Positions 44,785 to 54,070 of a stretch of DNA of 64,000 bases are shown one piece after another. Origin of the DNA: Streptomyces sp. NBC_00670 (GTDB taxonomy: Bacteria > Actinomycetota > Actinomycetes > Streptomycetales > Streptomycetaceae). The number at the start of each line of letters is the position of its first letter. Position 1 is the first letter of the stretch. The translations under genes and the position numbers were made by a program. Location of the stretch: NCBI RefSeq assembly GCF_036226765.1, contig NZ_CP109017.1, forward strand, positions 6,139,001-6,203,000. Reading direction: 5' to 3'. The notes beneath the pieces were generated by a model. The model had not been told where the DNA came from. It made no database searches and saw only the letters and a program-made list of their open reading frames with translations.

Positions 44785-46131
44785 ATGAGGGAGCCGGTCG
44801 AACCGGGGAAGCCGGGAGAGCCGCTGGAGCCGGGGGGAACGGGGGAGGTGGGGGAGGTCGCCGGGGGGCGCGCCACCGCGGTGGTCGCGCGTCCCTCGGC
44901 GGCCGCGCCGCCGCTGCGGATCGGCATGGTGGGCCACGCCTTCATGGGCGCCGCCCACTCCCAGGCCTGGCGCACCGCGGGCCGCGTCTTCGACCTGCCG
45001 CTGAACCCGGTCCCGGTGGCACTCTGCGGGCGCGACGCCGACGCCGTACGCCTGGCCGCCGGCCGGCACGGCTGGGCGAGCACCGAGACCGACTGGCGGG
45101 CCCTGGTGACACGCGACGACATCGACCTCGTCGACATCTGCACCCCCGGTGACAGCCACGCCGAGATCGCGCTGGCCGCGCTCGCCGCCGGCAAGCACGT
45201 CCTGTGCGAGAAGCCGCTGGCCAACACGGTCGCGGAGGCGGAGGTGATGACCCGCGCCGCCGAAGAGGCGTACGGCCGGGGCCGGTTGGCGATGACCGGC
45301 TTCAACTACCGGCGCCTCCCGGCCACCGCGCTGGCCCGCCGCATGGTCGCCGAGGGGCGCCTCGGCCGGCTGCGGCACGTGCGGGTGACCTACCTCCAGG
45401 ACTGGCTGGTGGACCCCGCCGCCCCGCTGACCTGGCGGCTGCGCCGGGAACGCGCCGGCTCCGGCGCACTCGGCGACCTCGGCGCCCATGTCGTCGACCT
45501 GGCGCAGTACCTGACCGGGGAGCCGCTCGCGGGCGTCTCGGCGCTCACCGAGACGTTCGTACGACGCCGGCCGCTGCCGTCGGCCACCGGTGGGGGGCGG
45601 GGGCTGTCGGCGGGGTCGGCGGACGGCGTCGAAGGTGAGTCCCAGGCCGATGCCACCGGCGAGGTCACCGTCGACGACGCCGTCGTCTTCACCGGCCGTT
45701 TCGCCTCCGGCGCCCTCGCCTCCTTCGAGGCCACCCGCTGCGCCACCGGCCGCAAGAACTCCCTGCGCCTCGAACTCAACGGTGAGCGCGGCTCGCTGGC
45801 CTTCGACCTGGAGCGGCTCAACGAACTCTCGTACCACGACGGCACGGAGCCGGGGGAGCACGCGGGCTTCCGCCGCATCCTCGTCACCGAACCCGAGCAC
45901 CCCTACCTGGACGCCTGGTGGCCGCCGGGCCACGGGCTCGGCTACGAGCACACCTTCGTCCACCAGGTCCGCGACCTCGTCCACGCGATCGCCGAGGGCC
46001 GCCGGCCCGAGCCCTCCTTCGCCGACGGACTGCGGGTGCAGCGCGTGCTCGCCGCCGTCGAGGAGAGCGCCGCGAAGAACGCCGTCTACACCCCGATACC
46101 CGCCCCCGCACCCGACCCGATCGCCCCTTGA
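44785..46131 (+). CDS. Gfo/Idh/MocA-family oxidoreductase
   Basis: 448 residues. A disordered Pro/Glu/Gly-rich head (residues 1-45) comes before the Rossmann motif IGMVGHAFMGAAHSQAW. The cofactor and catalytic motif is AGKHVLCEKPLANT, with FNYRRLPATALA and GSGALGDLGAHVVDLAQYL following. This family oxidises or isomerises sugars and inositols with NAD(P). It is in the CUT2 operon after the binding protein and just before the TIM-barrel protein, the usual pairing for inositol or rare sugar breakdown. GAGGAGG lies upstream of the ATG at 44785. Confidence 0.93.
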   Translation: MREPVEPGKPGEPLEPGGTGEVGEVAGGRATAVVARPSAAAPPLRIGMVGHAFMGAAHSQAWRTAGRVFDLPLNPVPVALCGRDADAVRLAAGRHGWASTETDWRALVTRDDIDLVDICTPGDSHAEIALAALAAGKHVLCEKPLANTVAEAEVMTRAAEEAYGRGRLAMTGFNYRRLPATALARRMVAEGRLGRLRHVRVTYLQDWLVDPAAPLTWRLRRERAGSGALGDLGAHVVDLAQYLTGEPLAGVSALTETFVRRRPLPSATGGGRGLSAGSADGVEGESQADATGEVTVDDAVVFTGRFASGALASFEATRCATGRKNSLRLELNGERGSLAFDLERLNELSYHDGTEPGEHAGFRRILVTEPEHPYLDAWWPPGHGLGYEHTFVHQVRDLVHAIAEGRRPEPSFADGLRVQRVLAAVEESAAKNAVYTPIPAPAPDPIAP

Positions 46132-46148
46132 GGAGGCTGAGCAGCGAC

Positions 46149-47147
<999 letters not shown>

Positions 47148-47202
47148 CCGCCCCACCCGGCCCCCGCCCCCGGTCCGCCCCCTCCACCCGACGGATACGC
47201 AG

Positions 47203-47232
47203 GTGAAAGGCACCGCCAAAGCTTGGTATTGT
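47203..47232 (+). promoter_or_regulatory. possible promoter of tRNA-Leu
   Basis: GTGAAA and TATTGT are separated by 18 bases and lie about 50 bases before the mature tRNA. The match to the vegetative consensus is moderate. Confidence 0.35.
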
Positions 47233-47280
47233 TGTCCGTGTCGCCGCGGGGCCCCACCCCGGCCGGGCGACGGACACCTC

Positions 47281-47365
47281 GTCCGGGTGGCGGAATGGCA
47301 GACGCGCTAGCTTGAGGTGCTAGTGCCCTTTATCGGGCGTGGGGGTTCAAGTCCCCCCTCGGACA
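47281..47365 (+). tRNA. tRNA-Leu (anticodon GAG)
   Basis: An 85-base class II tRNA. The acceptor stem pairs GTCCGGG with CTCGGAC, the D arm has GGCGGAATGGCAGACGCGCT, the anticodon loop is CTTGAGG with GAG, a long variable arm (TGCCCTTTATCGGGCG) follows, and the T arm is GGGGGTTCAAGTCCCCC. The discriminator is A and no CCA is encoded (ACTT follows). It reads CUC and CUU leucine codons. Confidence 0.97.
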
Positions 47366-47384
47366 CTTGCTTGATCGACAACAT

Positions 47385-47418
47385 GTGAGGGCCCCGACCG
47401 TCAGGTCGGGGCCCTCAC
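47385..47418. terminator. terminator hairpin after tRNA-Leu
   Basis: A perfect 15-base stem GTGAGGGCCCCGACC / GGTCGGGGCCCTCAC with the loop GTCA, 20 bases after the tRNA. Confidence 0.88.
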
Positions 47419-47419
47419 C

Positions 47420-47629
47420 TGTGCTCCTCGTGCCGCCGGCCGGGTCAGGCCGCAGGCCCGGCTCCCCGTGCCGGAAGACGTCCAGGCTGTTCCGGACGCG
47501 CGTGGCCGCCACGACGAGCAGGGACCGGACCCGCTGGTACTCGGCCCCTTCGCGTGGCGATCGCTTGGCACTCGTCCGCCCAGTCGGCCGGCCGGTGCAG
47601 TCGAGGTCGCCGTACGTGCGGTCCCGCCG
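47420..47629 (-). other. possible decayed coding remnant beside the tRNA
   Basis: No intact gene is seen. On the minus strand, protein-like sequence switches frame: TYGDLDCTGRP, then DWADECQAIATRR in another frame, then GAEYQRVRSLLVVAATRVRN back in the first. This looks like the end of a gene damaged by two small frameshifts, but no family is recognised. Confidence 0.3.
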
Positions 47630-48652
47630 CTATGGGTTCGGGGCCGCGCCGGGGCCGGGCCGGTAGCCGCATCCGAGGAACACGAACTCCTTCGGGGCGA
47701 CGCGGACCTCGGTACGACTCCAGTGGTAGATGCCGTTCTGTTCCCCCTCGTAGGTGGAGGTCCCGCCCGCCTCGATGGTGAAGAACTGGTCCTCCCCCGT
47801 CTCGCCGAAGAACTCCCACTTCGGCTCCCACTCGGGGGACAGCTCCCATCCGGGCGCCTTGCCGTCCGCGAACCAGCGCTGCTGGAGCTGGACACGCACG
47901 TCGTACGGGGAGGTGTTGCGGACCTTCACCGTGTACGTGGCCGAGGTCGGGTCGTCGTCGGCATCCGGCCGCTCGATCGTGGCCGTCGTCTTCAGAGTGG
48001 AGACGGCCGGGCAGTCCTCGTCCTGCTTCGTCGGCACCGGCATGCTGTAGACGCCGTCGGTCACGGCGCCGATCCGGTCCGGGCAGTAGAAGGTGACCGC
48101 CTCCACGATGAAGGCGGCCTGGTCGATCGGGTCGGGGAGCGGCAGCCCCACGAGGTCGGGGACGTCGTTCATGTCGGCTCCACCGGTGAGGGCCTCGCAG
48201 ACGGCTCTCGCGTCCCCGAGGACGGCCTTGCGGAAGTCCGAGAGGTCGTAACCGCCACCGTCGGACGACATGGCTCCGTACTCCGTGGCGTCGGGCCACG
48301 TGGAGAACTGGCCGACGTCGCCGAGGAACGCCACGTCGCGTGCGGCGGCGGAGCTGAACTCCGGGACGGAAACGTGAGGGGGCCCGGAGGTCGGATCGGC
48401 CGTGCTCTTCTCTGCCCCGGGCTCGGCCGGGACGTCGGCGTCCGTGCCGGAGCGTGCCGATCCCTGCTCGCTGCCGCCGGTCACCAGGAGGGTGACGAGG
48501 GCGACGAGCGCGAGGACCGTCGCGGTGAGGACCGCTGCGAGGCGCCGCCGCCCGAGTGCCTTCGGGCGGGCTGCGACGTCCTTCTCCAGCCGGACCTTTC
48601 CGCCTGTCGTGGAGGGCGGCTGCTCGGCCGGCCCCGATCTCTTGTCGGGCAT
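47630..48652 (-). CDS. membrane-anchored extracytoplasmic protein of unknown function
   Basis: 340 residues. A basic cytoplasmic head (residues 1-38) is followed by one transmembrane helix (LAAVLTATVLALVALVTLLV) and a large outside part. The middle has YDLSDFRKAVLGDARAVCEA, then VTFYCPDRIGAVTDGVYSM. The C-terminal 130 residues look like a beta sandwich (TYTVKVRNTSPYDVRVQLQQ, then FFTIEAGGTSTYEGEQNGIY) that resembles DUF4352-type Ig-like domains. No catalytic motif is seen. It lies 66 bases after the N-formylglutamate amidohydrolase gene on the same strand. Confidence 0.8.
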   Translation of the reverse strand: MPDKRSGPAEQPPSTTGGKVRLEKDVAARPKALGRRRLAAVLTATVLALVALVTLLVTGGSEQGSARSGTDADVPAEPGAEKSTADPTSGPPHVSVPEFSSAAARDVAFLGDVGQFSTWPDATEYGAMSSDGGGYDLSDFRKAVLGDARAVCEALTGGADMNDVPDLVGLPLPDPIDQAAFIVEAVTFYCPDRIGAVTDGVYSMPVPTKQDEDCPAVSTLKTTATIERPDADDDPTSATYTVKVRNTSPYDVRVQLQQRWFADGKAPGWELSPEWEPKWEFFGETGEDQFFTIEAGGTSTYEGEQNGIYHWSRTEVRVAPKEFVFLGCGYRPGPGAAPNP

Positions 48653-48718
48653 GTGCGGTGTCCCCCTGGTGGAGCTGTTCGGGGCCCGGGCACTCCGACC
48701 GGGCCGGTGGGTAAAGGG

Positions 48719-49522
48719 TCAGCTCGTTCCGGCCCCGTCGACCAGCTCGGCCAGCGCGTCCGCGAGCGCTTCGAGCCCCGGGCCGTACGGGCCGCCCGGT
48801 TCCGTCATGTAGACGTCGCGCCGGATCTCGATCATCAGCGCGGTGACCCGGGGGTCCCGCTCGTAATACCGCAGGGGAACGTACGTTCCCTGGAACGGGC
48901 TGTCGATCCCCGTGCCGCCGAAGCGCGCGAAGGCCCGCTCCGCGTGGGCGAGCAGCGCGTCCGGGGTGTGGAAGGCGTCCCGGCCCAGGCAGATCGGCGG
49001 GCGGGGGCCGTCGCCGTGCAGTTCGTACGGCAGCCGCGCGGTCGGGTACGAGTGCACGTCCACGATCACCGCCCGCCCCACGGCGGCCAGCCGCCCGGCG
49101 ACGGCGTCGGTCATGGCGGCGGCGTAGGGACGGAAGTACGTCTCGACGAGCGGCCGCGCGTCGTACGACGCCGGGCGGAGCTCTTCCCTGTGCGTGGTCC
49201 GCGTGTACACCGCGCCCATGCCGACGGAGAGCATCTCCTCGCGTTGGTCCGGGAACCGCTCGGGGTCCACGACCAGCCGCGAGAGCCGGTTGACGAACCG
49301 CCAGGGGGTGGTGGCGCAGCGGTCGGCGGTGGCGGCGGCGAGCTCCGCCGTGTGCGCGTCCGTGATGTGGTCCAGCTCGGCGTTGAGCGCGGCGTCGTCG
49401 AGCGTGATCCCCTGCCGAACGTCCTGCGGTATCGCGCGGGAGGAGTGGGGGACGTGGAGGATGACGGGGGAGTCGGGCGCGCCCGGGAGGTACTGGTGGT
49501 ACTGGTGGTTCTGGGGATGCAT
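48719..49522 (-). CDS. N-formylglutamate amidohydrolase family protein
   Basis: 267 residues. Family motifs are VILHVPHSSRAIP, AELDHITDAHTAELA, RFVNRLSRLVVDPERF, VIVDVHSYPTARLPYE and TALMIEIRRDVYM. Zinc-binding His and Glu residues are kept in these segments. The reference enzyme hydrolyses N-formylglutamate in histidine breakdown; no hut genes lie nearby, so another N-acyl amino acid may be the substrate. The N-terminus has a His/Gln/Tyr repeat (HPQNHQYHQYLPG) of unknown meaning. Confidence 0.88.
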   Translation of the reverse strand: MHPQNHQYHQYLPGAPDSPVILHVPHSSRAIPQDVRQGITLDDAALNAELDHITDAHTAELAAATADRCATTPWRFVNRLSRLVVDPERFPDQREEMLSVGMGAVYTRTTHREELRPASYDARPLVETYFRPYAAAMTDAVAGRLAAVGRAVIVDVHSYPTARLPYELHGDGPRPPICLGRDAFHTPDALLAHAERAFARFGGTGIDSPFQGTYVPLRYYERDPRVTALMIEIRRDVYMTEPGGPYGPGLEALADALAELVDGAGTS

Positions 49523-49747
49523 ACGGGGTGACCCTCGGTGTGTGTCGTCGTGGTTCGTACGTCGAGGGGCAAGCGCGCCCCCCGCCTCGCCCGGTCCGGT
49601 GTCGTGCGGGGGACCACACCCGATCAGGTGCGGTGATCATAGGACATGTCCGCCGCGCGCCCCATTGCGTCCCGCCCGGGGGCCCGGGGGCGAGACTGAA
49701 CGGAAGGGAAAACGGGGGAACACATATCGCGGAGGAGCGAGTCGCCC

Positions 49748-50617
49748 GTGGTCTACCTCTTCGGTCTGATCGCCGCCTGTCTGCTCGGCCTCGGCTTCGT
49801 GCTCCAGCAGCACGCCGCCGAGCGGGCGCCCGTCTCCGACATGCTCTCCTTCCGGCTGCTGTGGGACCTGGTCCGGGTGCCGCTGTGGCTGGGCGGCATC
49901 GGCTGCATGGTGGTGGGTCAGATCCTCAGCGCGGTGGCGCTCAGCAAGGGCGACTTGTCCAAGGTGGAACCGCTGCTGGCCACGAACCTGCTCTTCGCGA
50001 TGGCGCTGGCCCGCTGGATGAGCGGGGAGCGGCTGGGCGGCTCCGGCTGGAGCGGGGTGCTGCTGCTCAGCGGCGGGGTGGCCGCGTTCATCCTGGCCGG
50101 GCGGCCGACCGGCACCGACGCGCAGGTCGGCGCGTTGCGGCACTGGCTGGTGTTCGGCCTGGTCGTGGGCGTGGCGCTGGCGCTGATCGTGGTGGCCCGG
50201 CACCTGCCGTTCTTCGAGGAGCCGCCGCTGCTGGCCGCGGCGGCGGGCGCGCTGTACGGGCTGCAGGACGCGCTGACCCGGGTCTCCAGCCAGATCATCG
50301 CCGACGACGGCATCCCGGCGCTGTTGGTGAGCTGGGAGCCGTACACGATCGTCGCGCTCGCGGTGACCGGGCTGATGCTGGTGCAGAGCGCGTTCGAGGC
50401 GGGACCGTTGCGGATGTCGCTGCCGGCGCTGACCGCGGCGGAGCCGATCGCCGGGATCGCCTGCGGGATCGGCTTCCTCGGCGACCGGCTCCACACCGAC
50501 CCGGCGGCCCTCGCGTGGGCGACGGCCGGCCTCGCGGCGGTCGTCACAGGGGTGTTCGTCCTCGCGCGCCATCCCGCGATGCCGGGGTCGGTCGCGCGGG
50601 AGCGCGAGCCGGGGTGA
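49748..50617 (+). CDS. DMT-superfamily (EamA-like) membrane transporter
   Basis: 289 residues with about nine to ten hydrophobic helices. The first half has LLGLGFVLQQHAAERAP and VALSKGDLSKVEPLLATNLL; the second half has LPALTAAEPIAGIACGIGFL, typical of this actinobacterial DMT branch. Substrate unknown. The GTG at 49748 has GGAGGAG upstream. It is divergent from the amidohydrolase gene, and its 3' end carries an inverted pair of repeat module A. Confidence 0.88.
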   Translation: MVYLFGLIAACLLGLGFVLQQHAAERAPVSDMLSFRLLWDLVRVPLWLGGIGCMVVGQILSAVALSKGDLSKVEPLLATNLLFAMALARWMSGERLGGSGWSGVLLLSGGVAAFILAGRPTGTDAQVGALRHWLVFGLVVGVALALIVVARHLPFFEEPPLLAAAAGALYGLQDALTRVSSQIIADDGIPALLVSWEPYTIVALAVTGLMLVQSAFEAGPLRMSLPALTAAEPIAGIACGIGFLGDRLHTDPAALAWATAGLAAVVTGVFVLARHPAMPGSVAREREPG

Positions 50618-50955
50618 GGGGTTCGGGGTTCGGGGATCGGCTTCGTGTCCGGATGCGGGTGGGGGCTGGCTGGTCGCGCAGTTCCCCGCGCCCCTGAAGG
50701 ACTGGGGGCGCCTCCTGCTCTTAGGGGGCGCGGGGAACTGCGCGACCAGCCCCCGTCCACCCGCACCCCCCACTCAACCCCACCCCCCCCCGCACAAATG
50801 GACCGTACCAATCGCATCCATTGGCATGGACCTGACTTGACTTCCCCGTTACCCTCTCCCTCAGAACCACCCCTGAGAGCGCTCTCAGTCAGTACCGCCC
50901 GTCCGCCCCACCTCGCTCCACCCCACAGAGCACCGGACGACGAAAGGCACCCCCC
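50618..50955. repeat. inverted pair of module A, then protease promoter region
   Basis: Module A lies at about 50673-50695 in one orientation and 50724-50745 in the other, flanked by GGTGGGGGCTGG and CCAGCCCCCGTCC, giving a stem of more than 30 bases after the DMT gene. From 50790 on the sequence is less GC-rich and holds TTGACT (50837-50842) and the operator at 50874-50887. Confidence 0.8.
50874..50887. promoter_or_regulatory. TGAGAGCGCTCTCA operator-like palindrome
   Basis: A perfect 14-base palindrome 69 bases before the protease start. It has the GAGCGCTC core of LacI-family sites and differs from the CebR box at four positions (TGAGAG for TGGGAG on each arm is two symmetric changes). 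A LacI-type regulator other than CebR, or CebR itself with lower affinity, could bind. Confidence 0.65.
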
Positions 50956-52125
50956 ATGAGACGCACCACCACCCTCCGCACCACCACCCTCTCCACCGCC
51001 CTCCTCCTCGTCACCGCCGCCGCAGGCCTCGGCCAGGCCTCCGCGGCCGCCCCCGGCGCCACCCCCCAGGACACCCCCGCCAAGAGCAGCGCCGCCGCCT
51101 CCCCCGCCCTGATCGACGCCCTCCAACGCGACCTGCACCTGACGAAGTCCCAGGCCACCGACCGCCTCGCCGCCGAGACCACGGCCCGCACCGTCGAGAA
51201 GGCCGCCCGCAAGGCGGCCGGCGCCACGTACGGCGGCTCGTGGTTCGACGCCAAGCGCGGCACGCTCGTCGTCGGCCTGGCGGACGACACGCACCGCGCC
51301 GCCGTCGAGGCCACCGGCGCCGACGTCACCCGCGTCGCACACACCGAACGCACACTCGACTCGACCATGACCGAGCTCAACGCGATGGACGCGCCCGACG
51401 GCGTCGCCGGCTGGCACGTCGACCCGAAGTCGAGCACCGTCACCGTCACCGTCGTCGACACCCACAAGAGCGACAACGATGTCGAGGCGTTCGTGGCCCG
51501 CGCCCGCAAGGCCGGCCCGGTGACCGTCCAGGAGACGGACCACCAGCCGCGTACGCTCGCCGCCGGGACCGTCGGCGGCGACCCGTACTACACGGGCAAC
51601 GTCCGCTGTTCCATCGGCTTCTCGGTGTACGGCGGCTTCATCACCGCCGGCCACTGCGGCACGCCCGGCATGAGCGTCAGCGGCTGGGACCACACCTACA
51701 TCGGCAACTTCCAGGGCTCCTCGTTCCCCGACAACGACTACGCGTGGGTCAACGTCGGCAGCGGCTGGTGGACCGTGCCGGTCGTCCTCGGCTGGGGCAC
51801 CGTCTCCGACCAGCTGGTGCGGGGCTCGGGGGAGGCACCGGTCGGGGCGTCGATATGCCGTTCCGGCTCGACCTCCCACTGGCACTGCGGGACGGTCCTC
51901 GCGAAGAACGAGACCGTCAACTACAGCCAGGGCGCGGTGCACCAGATGACCAAGACGAACGCGTGCGCCGAACCCGGTGACTCCGGCGGCTCGTTCATCA
52001 GCGGCGACCAGGCGCAGGGCACGACGTCGGGCGGCTGGGGCAACTGCAGCTCGGGCGGCGAGACGTGGTTCCAGCCGATCAACGAGGTGCTCAACCGCTA
52101 CGGACTGACGCTGCACACGGCGTGA
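50956..52125 (+). CDS. secreted streptogrisin-type S1 serine protease
   Basis: 389 residues. A signal peptide (residues 1-32) is followed by an alpha-lytic protease type pro-region (LIDALQRDLHLTKSQATDRL, then GSWFDAKRGTLVVGL) and, from about 200, the mature protease. The catalytic triad is His in ITAGHCGTPG, Asp in PDNDYAWVNV and Ser in AEPGDSGGSFISG. Cys pairs around His and Ser fit two or three disulfides. It is made as a zymogen and cleaves itself outside the cell. The ATG at 50956 follows GAAAGGCACC. The operator upstream suggests sugar-linked control. Confidence 0.95.
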   Translation: MRRTTTLRTTTLSTALLLVTAAAGLGQASAAAPGATPQDTPAKSSAAASPALIDALQRDLHLTKSQATDRLAAETTARTVEKAARKAAGATYGGSWFDAKRGTLVVGLADDTHRAAVEATGADVTRVAHTERTLDSTMTELNAMDAPDGVAGWHVDPKSSTVTVTVVDTHKSDNDVEAFVARARKAGPVTVQETDHQPRTLAAGTVGGDPYYTGNVRCSIGFSVYGGFITAGHCGTPGMSVSGWDHTYIGNFQGSSFPDNDYAWVNVGSGWWTVPVVLGWGTVSDQLVRGSGEAPVGASICRSGSTSHWHCGTVLAKNETVNYSQGAVHQMTKTNACAEPGDSGGSFISGDQAQGTTSGGWGNCSSGGETWFQPINEVLNRYGLTLHTA

Positions 52126-52144
52126 CGGCGGCGGCGTAGGAGCG

Positions 52145-52182
52145 CCCTTCGCCACGACCACCTGACGGGTCGTGGCGAAGGG
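52145..52182. terminator. terminator hairpin after the protease gene
   Basis: A perfect 15-base stem CCCTTCGCCACGACC / GGTCGTGGCGAAGGG with an eight-base loop, between convergent genes. Confidence 0.85.
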
Positions 52183-52240
52183 TGCGGAGTTCGTGCCACG
52201 CGCGTGTGCCGCGGCACGGATCCGACGGCTTCGAGCGGTG

Positions 52241-53389
52241 TCACCAGCTGAGGCCGGCCGCCACGGGGAGGTGGTCGCTGCCGGTGGCCGGCAGTACCCG
52301 GGAGCTGTCCGGCCGCACTCCGCGGACCAGGATCTGGTCGATCCGGGCCACCGGGAACGTCGCCGGCCAGGTGAAGCCGAAGCCGTTCCCGGCCTCGGTC
52401 TGGGCCGAACGCAGCCGCGAGGTGATCCCGTCGAGCGCGCGGTCGTCCGTGGTGCCGTTCAGGTCGCCGAGCAGCACCACCCGCTCGTTCCGCTCGGCGG
52501 CGAGGGCCGTGGCGAGCGCCCGCGCGGAGCGGTCCCGGCTCTCCGTCCAGAAGCCTCTTCCGGGCATCAGCCGTACGGATCCCAGGTGGGCCACGTACAC
52601 CGCCAGCGGGCCCCGATCCGTGGCCACCGTGGTGCGCAGTGCCCGGTTGTCGGGCAACTTCTCGGCGGCCGGCCTGGTCGCCCCCAGCGGCCCGCCGGCC
52701 TCGGTGTCGACCGGCCGGGTGTCCGACAGCGGCAGCGTGCTCCACAGCCCGACCGTGCCCTGCACGGTGTGGTAGGGGTACGCCTTCGCCAGCTCCCTCT
52801 CGTATGTGCCCCGGGCCTGCTCGGTCAGCTCCACCAGGGCGAGCACGTCCGCCCCGGAGGCGGCCAGCGCGCGGGCGGTGCCCGCCGGGTCGGGATTGGC
52901 GTCGCCGACGTTGTGCTCGGCCACGGTGAGGTCGCCGCCCGCGTGGGACTTGTCGCCCAGCAGCCCGCCGAACAGGTTCAGCCAGACCGCGACCGGCAGC
53001 AGCAGCGCGATCACCGCGGAGGCGGAGCGGCGCCACAGCGCCGCGAGCAGCAGCACCGGTACGCACAGGCCGAACCAGGGCAGGAAGGTCTCCACCAGAC
53101 TGCCGAGGCCCCCGCGGTCCGTGATCCACGTGTGGAGCAGCAGGAGCAGGCCCAGCAGCAGCGCCGCCGCCGCGAGCACCGGGCCGCGCTTCCAGGGGCC
53201 CGGACGGGAGACGAGGCGCATCACCCGGCGAGCGCCTCCCGTGCCCCGGCCTGTGCCCCGGCCCGGTCGTCCGGAGCCGGTGGGGGCAGGGGAGCCGGCG
53301 GTGGCATCGGGATCGGTGGGGCCATCCGGGCCGGTGCCCTGGCGACCGGCCCCTTGGTGCCCGTCCTCCACCGTGTCGACCTGTGTCAT
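52241..53389 (-). CDS. VanJ-like membrane protein with endonuclease/exonuclease/phosphatase domain
   Basis: 382 residues. A Gly/Pro-rich cytoplasmic head is followed by three transmembrane helices (VLAAAALLLGLLLLLHTWI, FGLCVPVLLLAALW, ASAVIALLLPVAVWLNLF) and an extracytoplasmic EEP domain. The metal and catalytic residues are in VAEHNVGDANPDP, LALVELTEQ, AVYVAHLGSV, VVLLGDLNGTTDD and ATGSDHLPVAAGL. This is the architecture of VanJ/StaP, membrane phosphatases of undecaprenyl pyrophosphate linked to teicoplanin resistance in actinomycetes. Whether this copy gives resistance is not known. The ATG at 53389 follows GAGGACGG. A VanY-like remnant and a two-component system lie upstream. Confidence 0.85.
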   Translation of the reverse strand: MTQVDTVEDGHQGAGRQGTGPDGPTDPDATAGSPAPTGSGRPGRGTGRGTGGARRVMRLVSRPGPWKRGPVLAAAALLLGLLLLLHTWITDRGGLGSLVETFLPWFGLCVPVLLLAALWRRSASAVIALLLPVAVWLNLFGGLLGDKSHAGGDLTVAEHNVGDANPDPAGTARALAASGADVLALVELTEQARGTYERELAKAYPYHTVQGTVGLWSTLPLSDTRPVDTEAGGPLGATRPAAEKLPDNRALRTTVATDRGPLAVYVAHLGSVRLMPGRGFWTESRDRSARALATALAAERNERVVLLGDLNGTTDDRALDGITSRLRSAQTEAGNGFGFTWPATFPVARIDQILVRGVRPDSSRVLPATGSDHLPVAAGLSW

Positions 53390-53488
53390 CGTCCGTCCTC
53401 GCTCACTGCTGTTCGTCGTTCGTCCGAAAGAGCCCGTACCAGGGGAGATGCCGACGGCCGACGCGCCGGGGCGCGCGCCATTCACTCG

Positions 53489-53983
53489 TCACGGCTGCAT
53501 CCTCGGGTCGTGGATGGGGTCGGCGTACATGGCCGGGCAGCCGTCGTCGATCGCCCCGGGGCGCAGTTCGTAGTGCCAGGCCTCGTTCTCGTAGATCTGG
53601 CACAGCCCGTACTTCGCATCGGTCGCGGCCCGGCGCAGGGCCGTGAGGAGATCCGGGTCAAGCCTGGTCACCGCCGGGACGTCGTCGAAGACCGTCGTAC
53701 CGTCGGGGACGACGCCGTCGGCCTCGCCGAGCCCGCGGCCGGCCTCGCGCAGGGCACCGCGATGGTCCCGGCGGAGCCCGCGCGAGGGTGCGGCGGCGGA
53801 CGACGGGGCGCGTGCGGCCGGAGCGGAGTGCGAGGGGGAGGTGGAGTGCGAAGGGGAGGCGGGGGCCGGGGGCTCGGGGCCCTGCCCGCCGCAGGCGGTG
53901 ACGACCGCGGCCACGAGGGCGGCCAGGCCGGCGGCGGGAAGCCGTCGGGCGGTGGTGCGCGATGAGGCAGTGGTGGGAAGCAT
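53489..53983 (-). CDS. internally deleted VanY-like D-Ala-D-Ala carboxypeptidase lipoprotein
   Basis: 164 residues with an open frame. It has a lipoprotein signal (residues 1-31, lipobox VTAC), a Ser/Pro/Ala linker, then DGTTVFDDVPAVTRLDPDLL and TALRRAATDA, typical of the segment before the peptidase M15 core. It then jumps to KYGLCQIYENEAWHYELRPG and AMYADPIHDPRMQP, the C-terminal end of the family. The usual core with SGWRSPxYQ and the zinc motif SxHxxGxAxD, roughly 70-80 residues, is missing; only the last WH ligand region remains. It should be inactive. The deletion junction lies at about 53605-53610. Intact relatives trim D-Ala from peptidoglycan stems outside the cell. Confidence 0.75.
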   Translation of the reverse strand: MLPTTASSRTTARRLPAAGLAALVAAVVTACGGQGPEPPAPASPSHSTSPSHSAPAARAPSSAAAPSRGLRRDHRGALREAGRGLGEADGVVPDGTTVFDDVPAVTRLDPDLLTALRRAATDAKYGLCQIYENEAWHYELRPGAIDDGCPAMYADPIHDPRMQP

Positions 53984-54070
53984 GCCGCCAGTCAAGAGGC
54001 CGCGATGTTGCCGGCACGTATGCGGTTTTCGATACACCGACGATATGAGCCCACCCGTAGCCTCGACATC

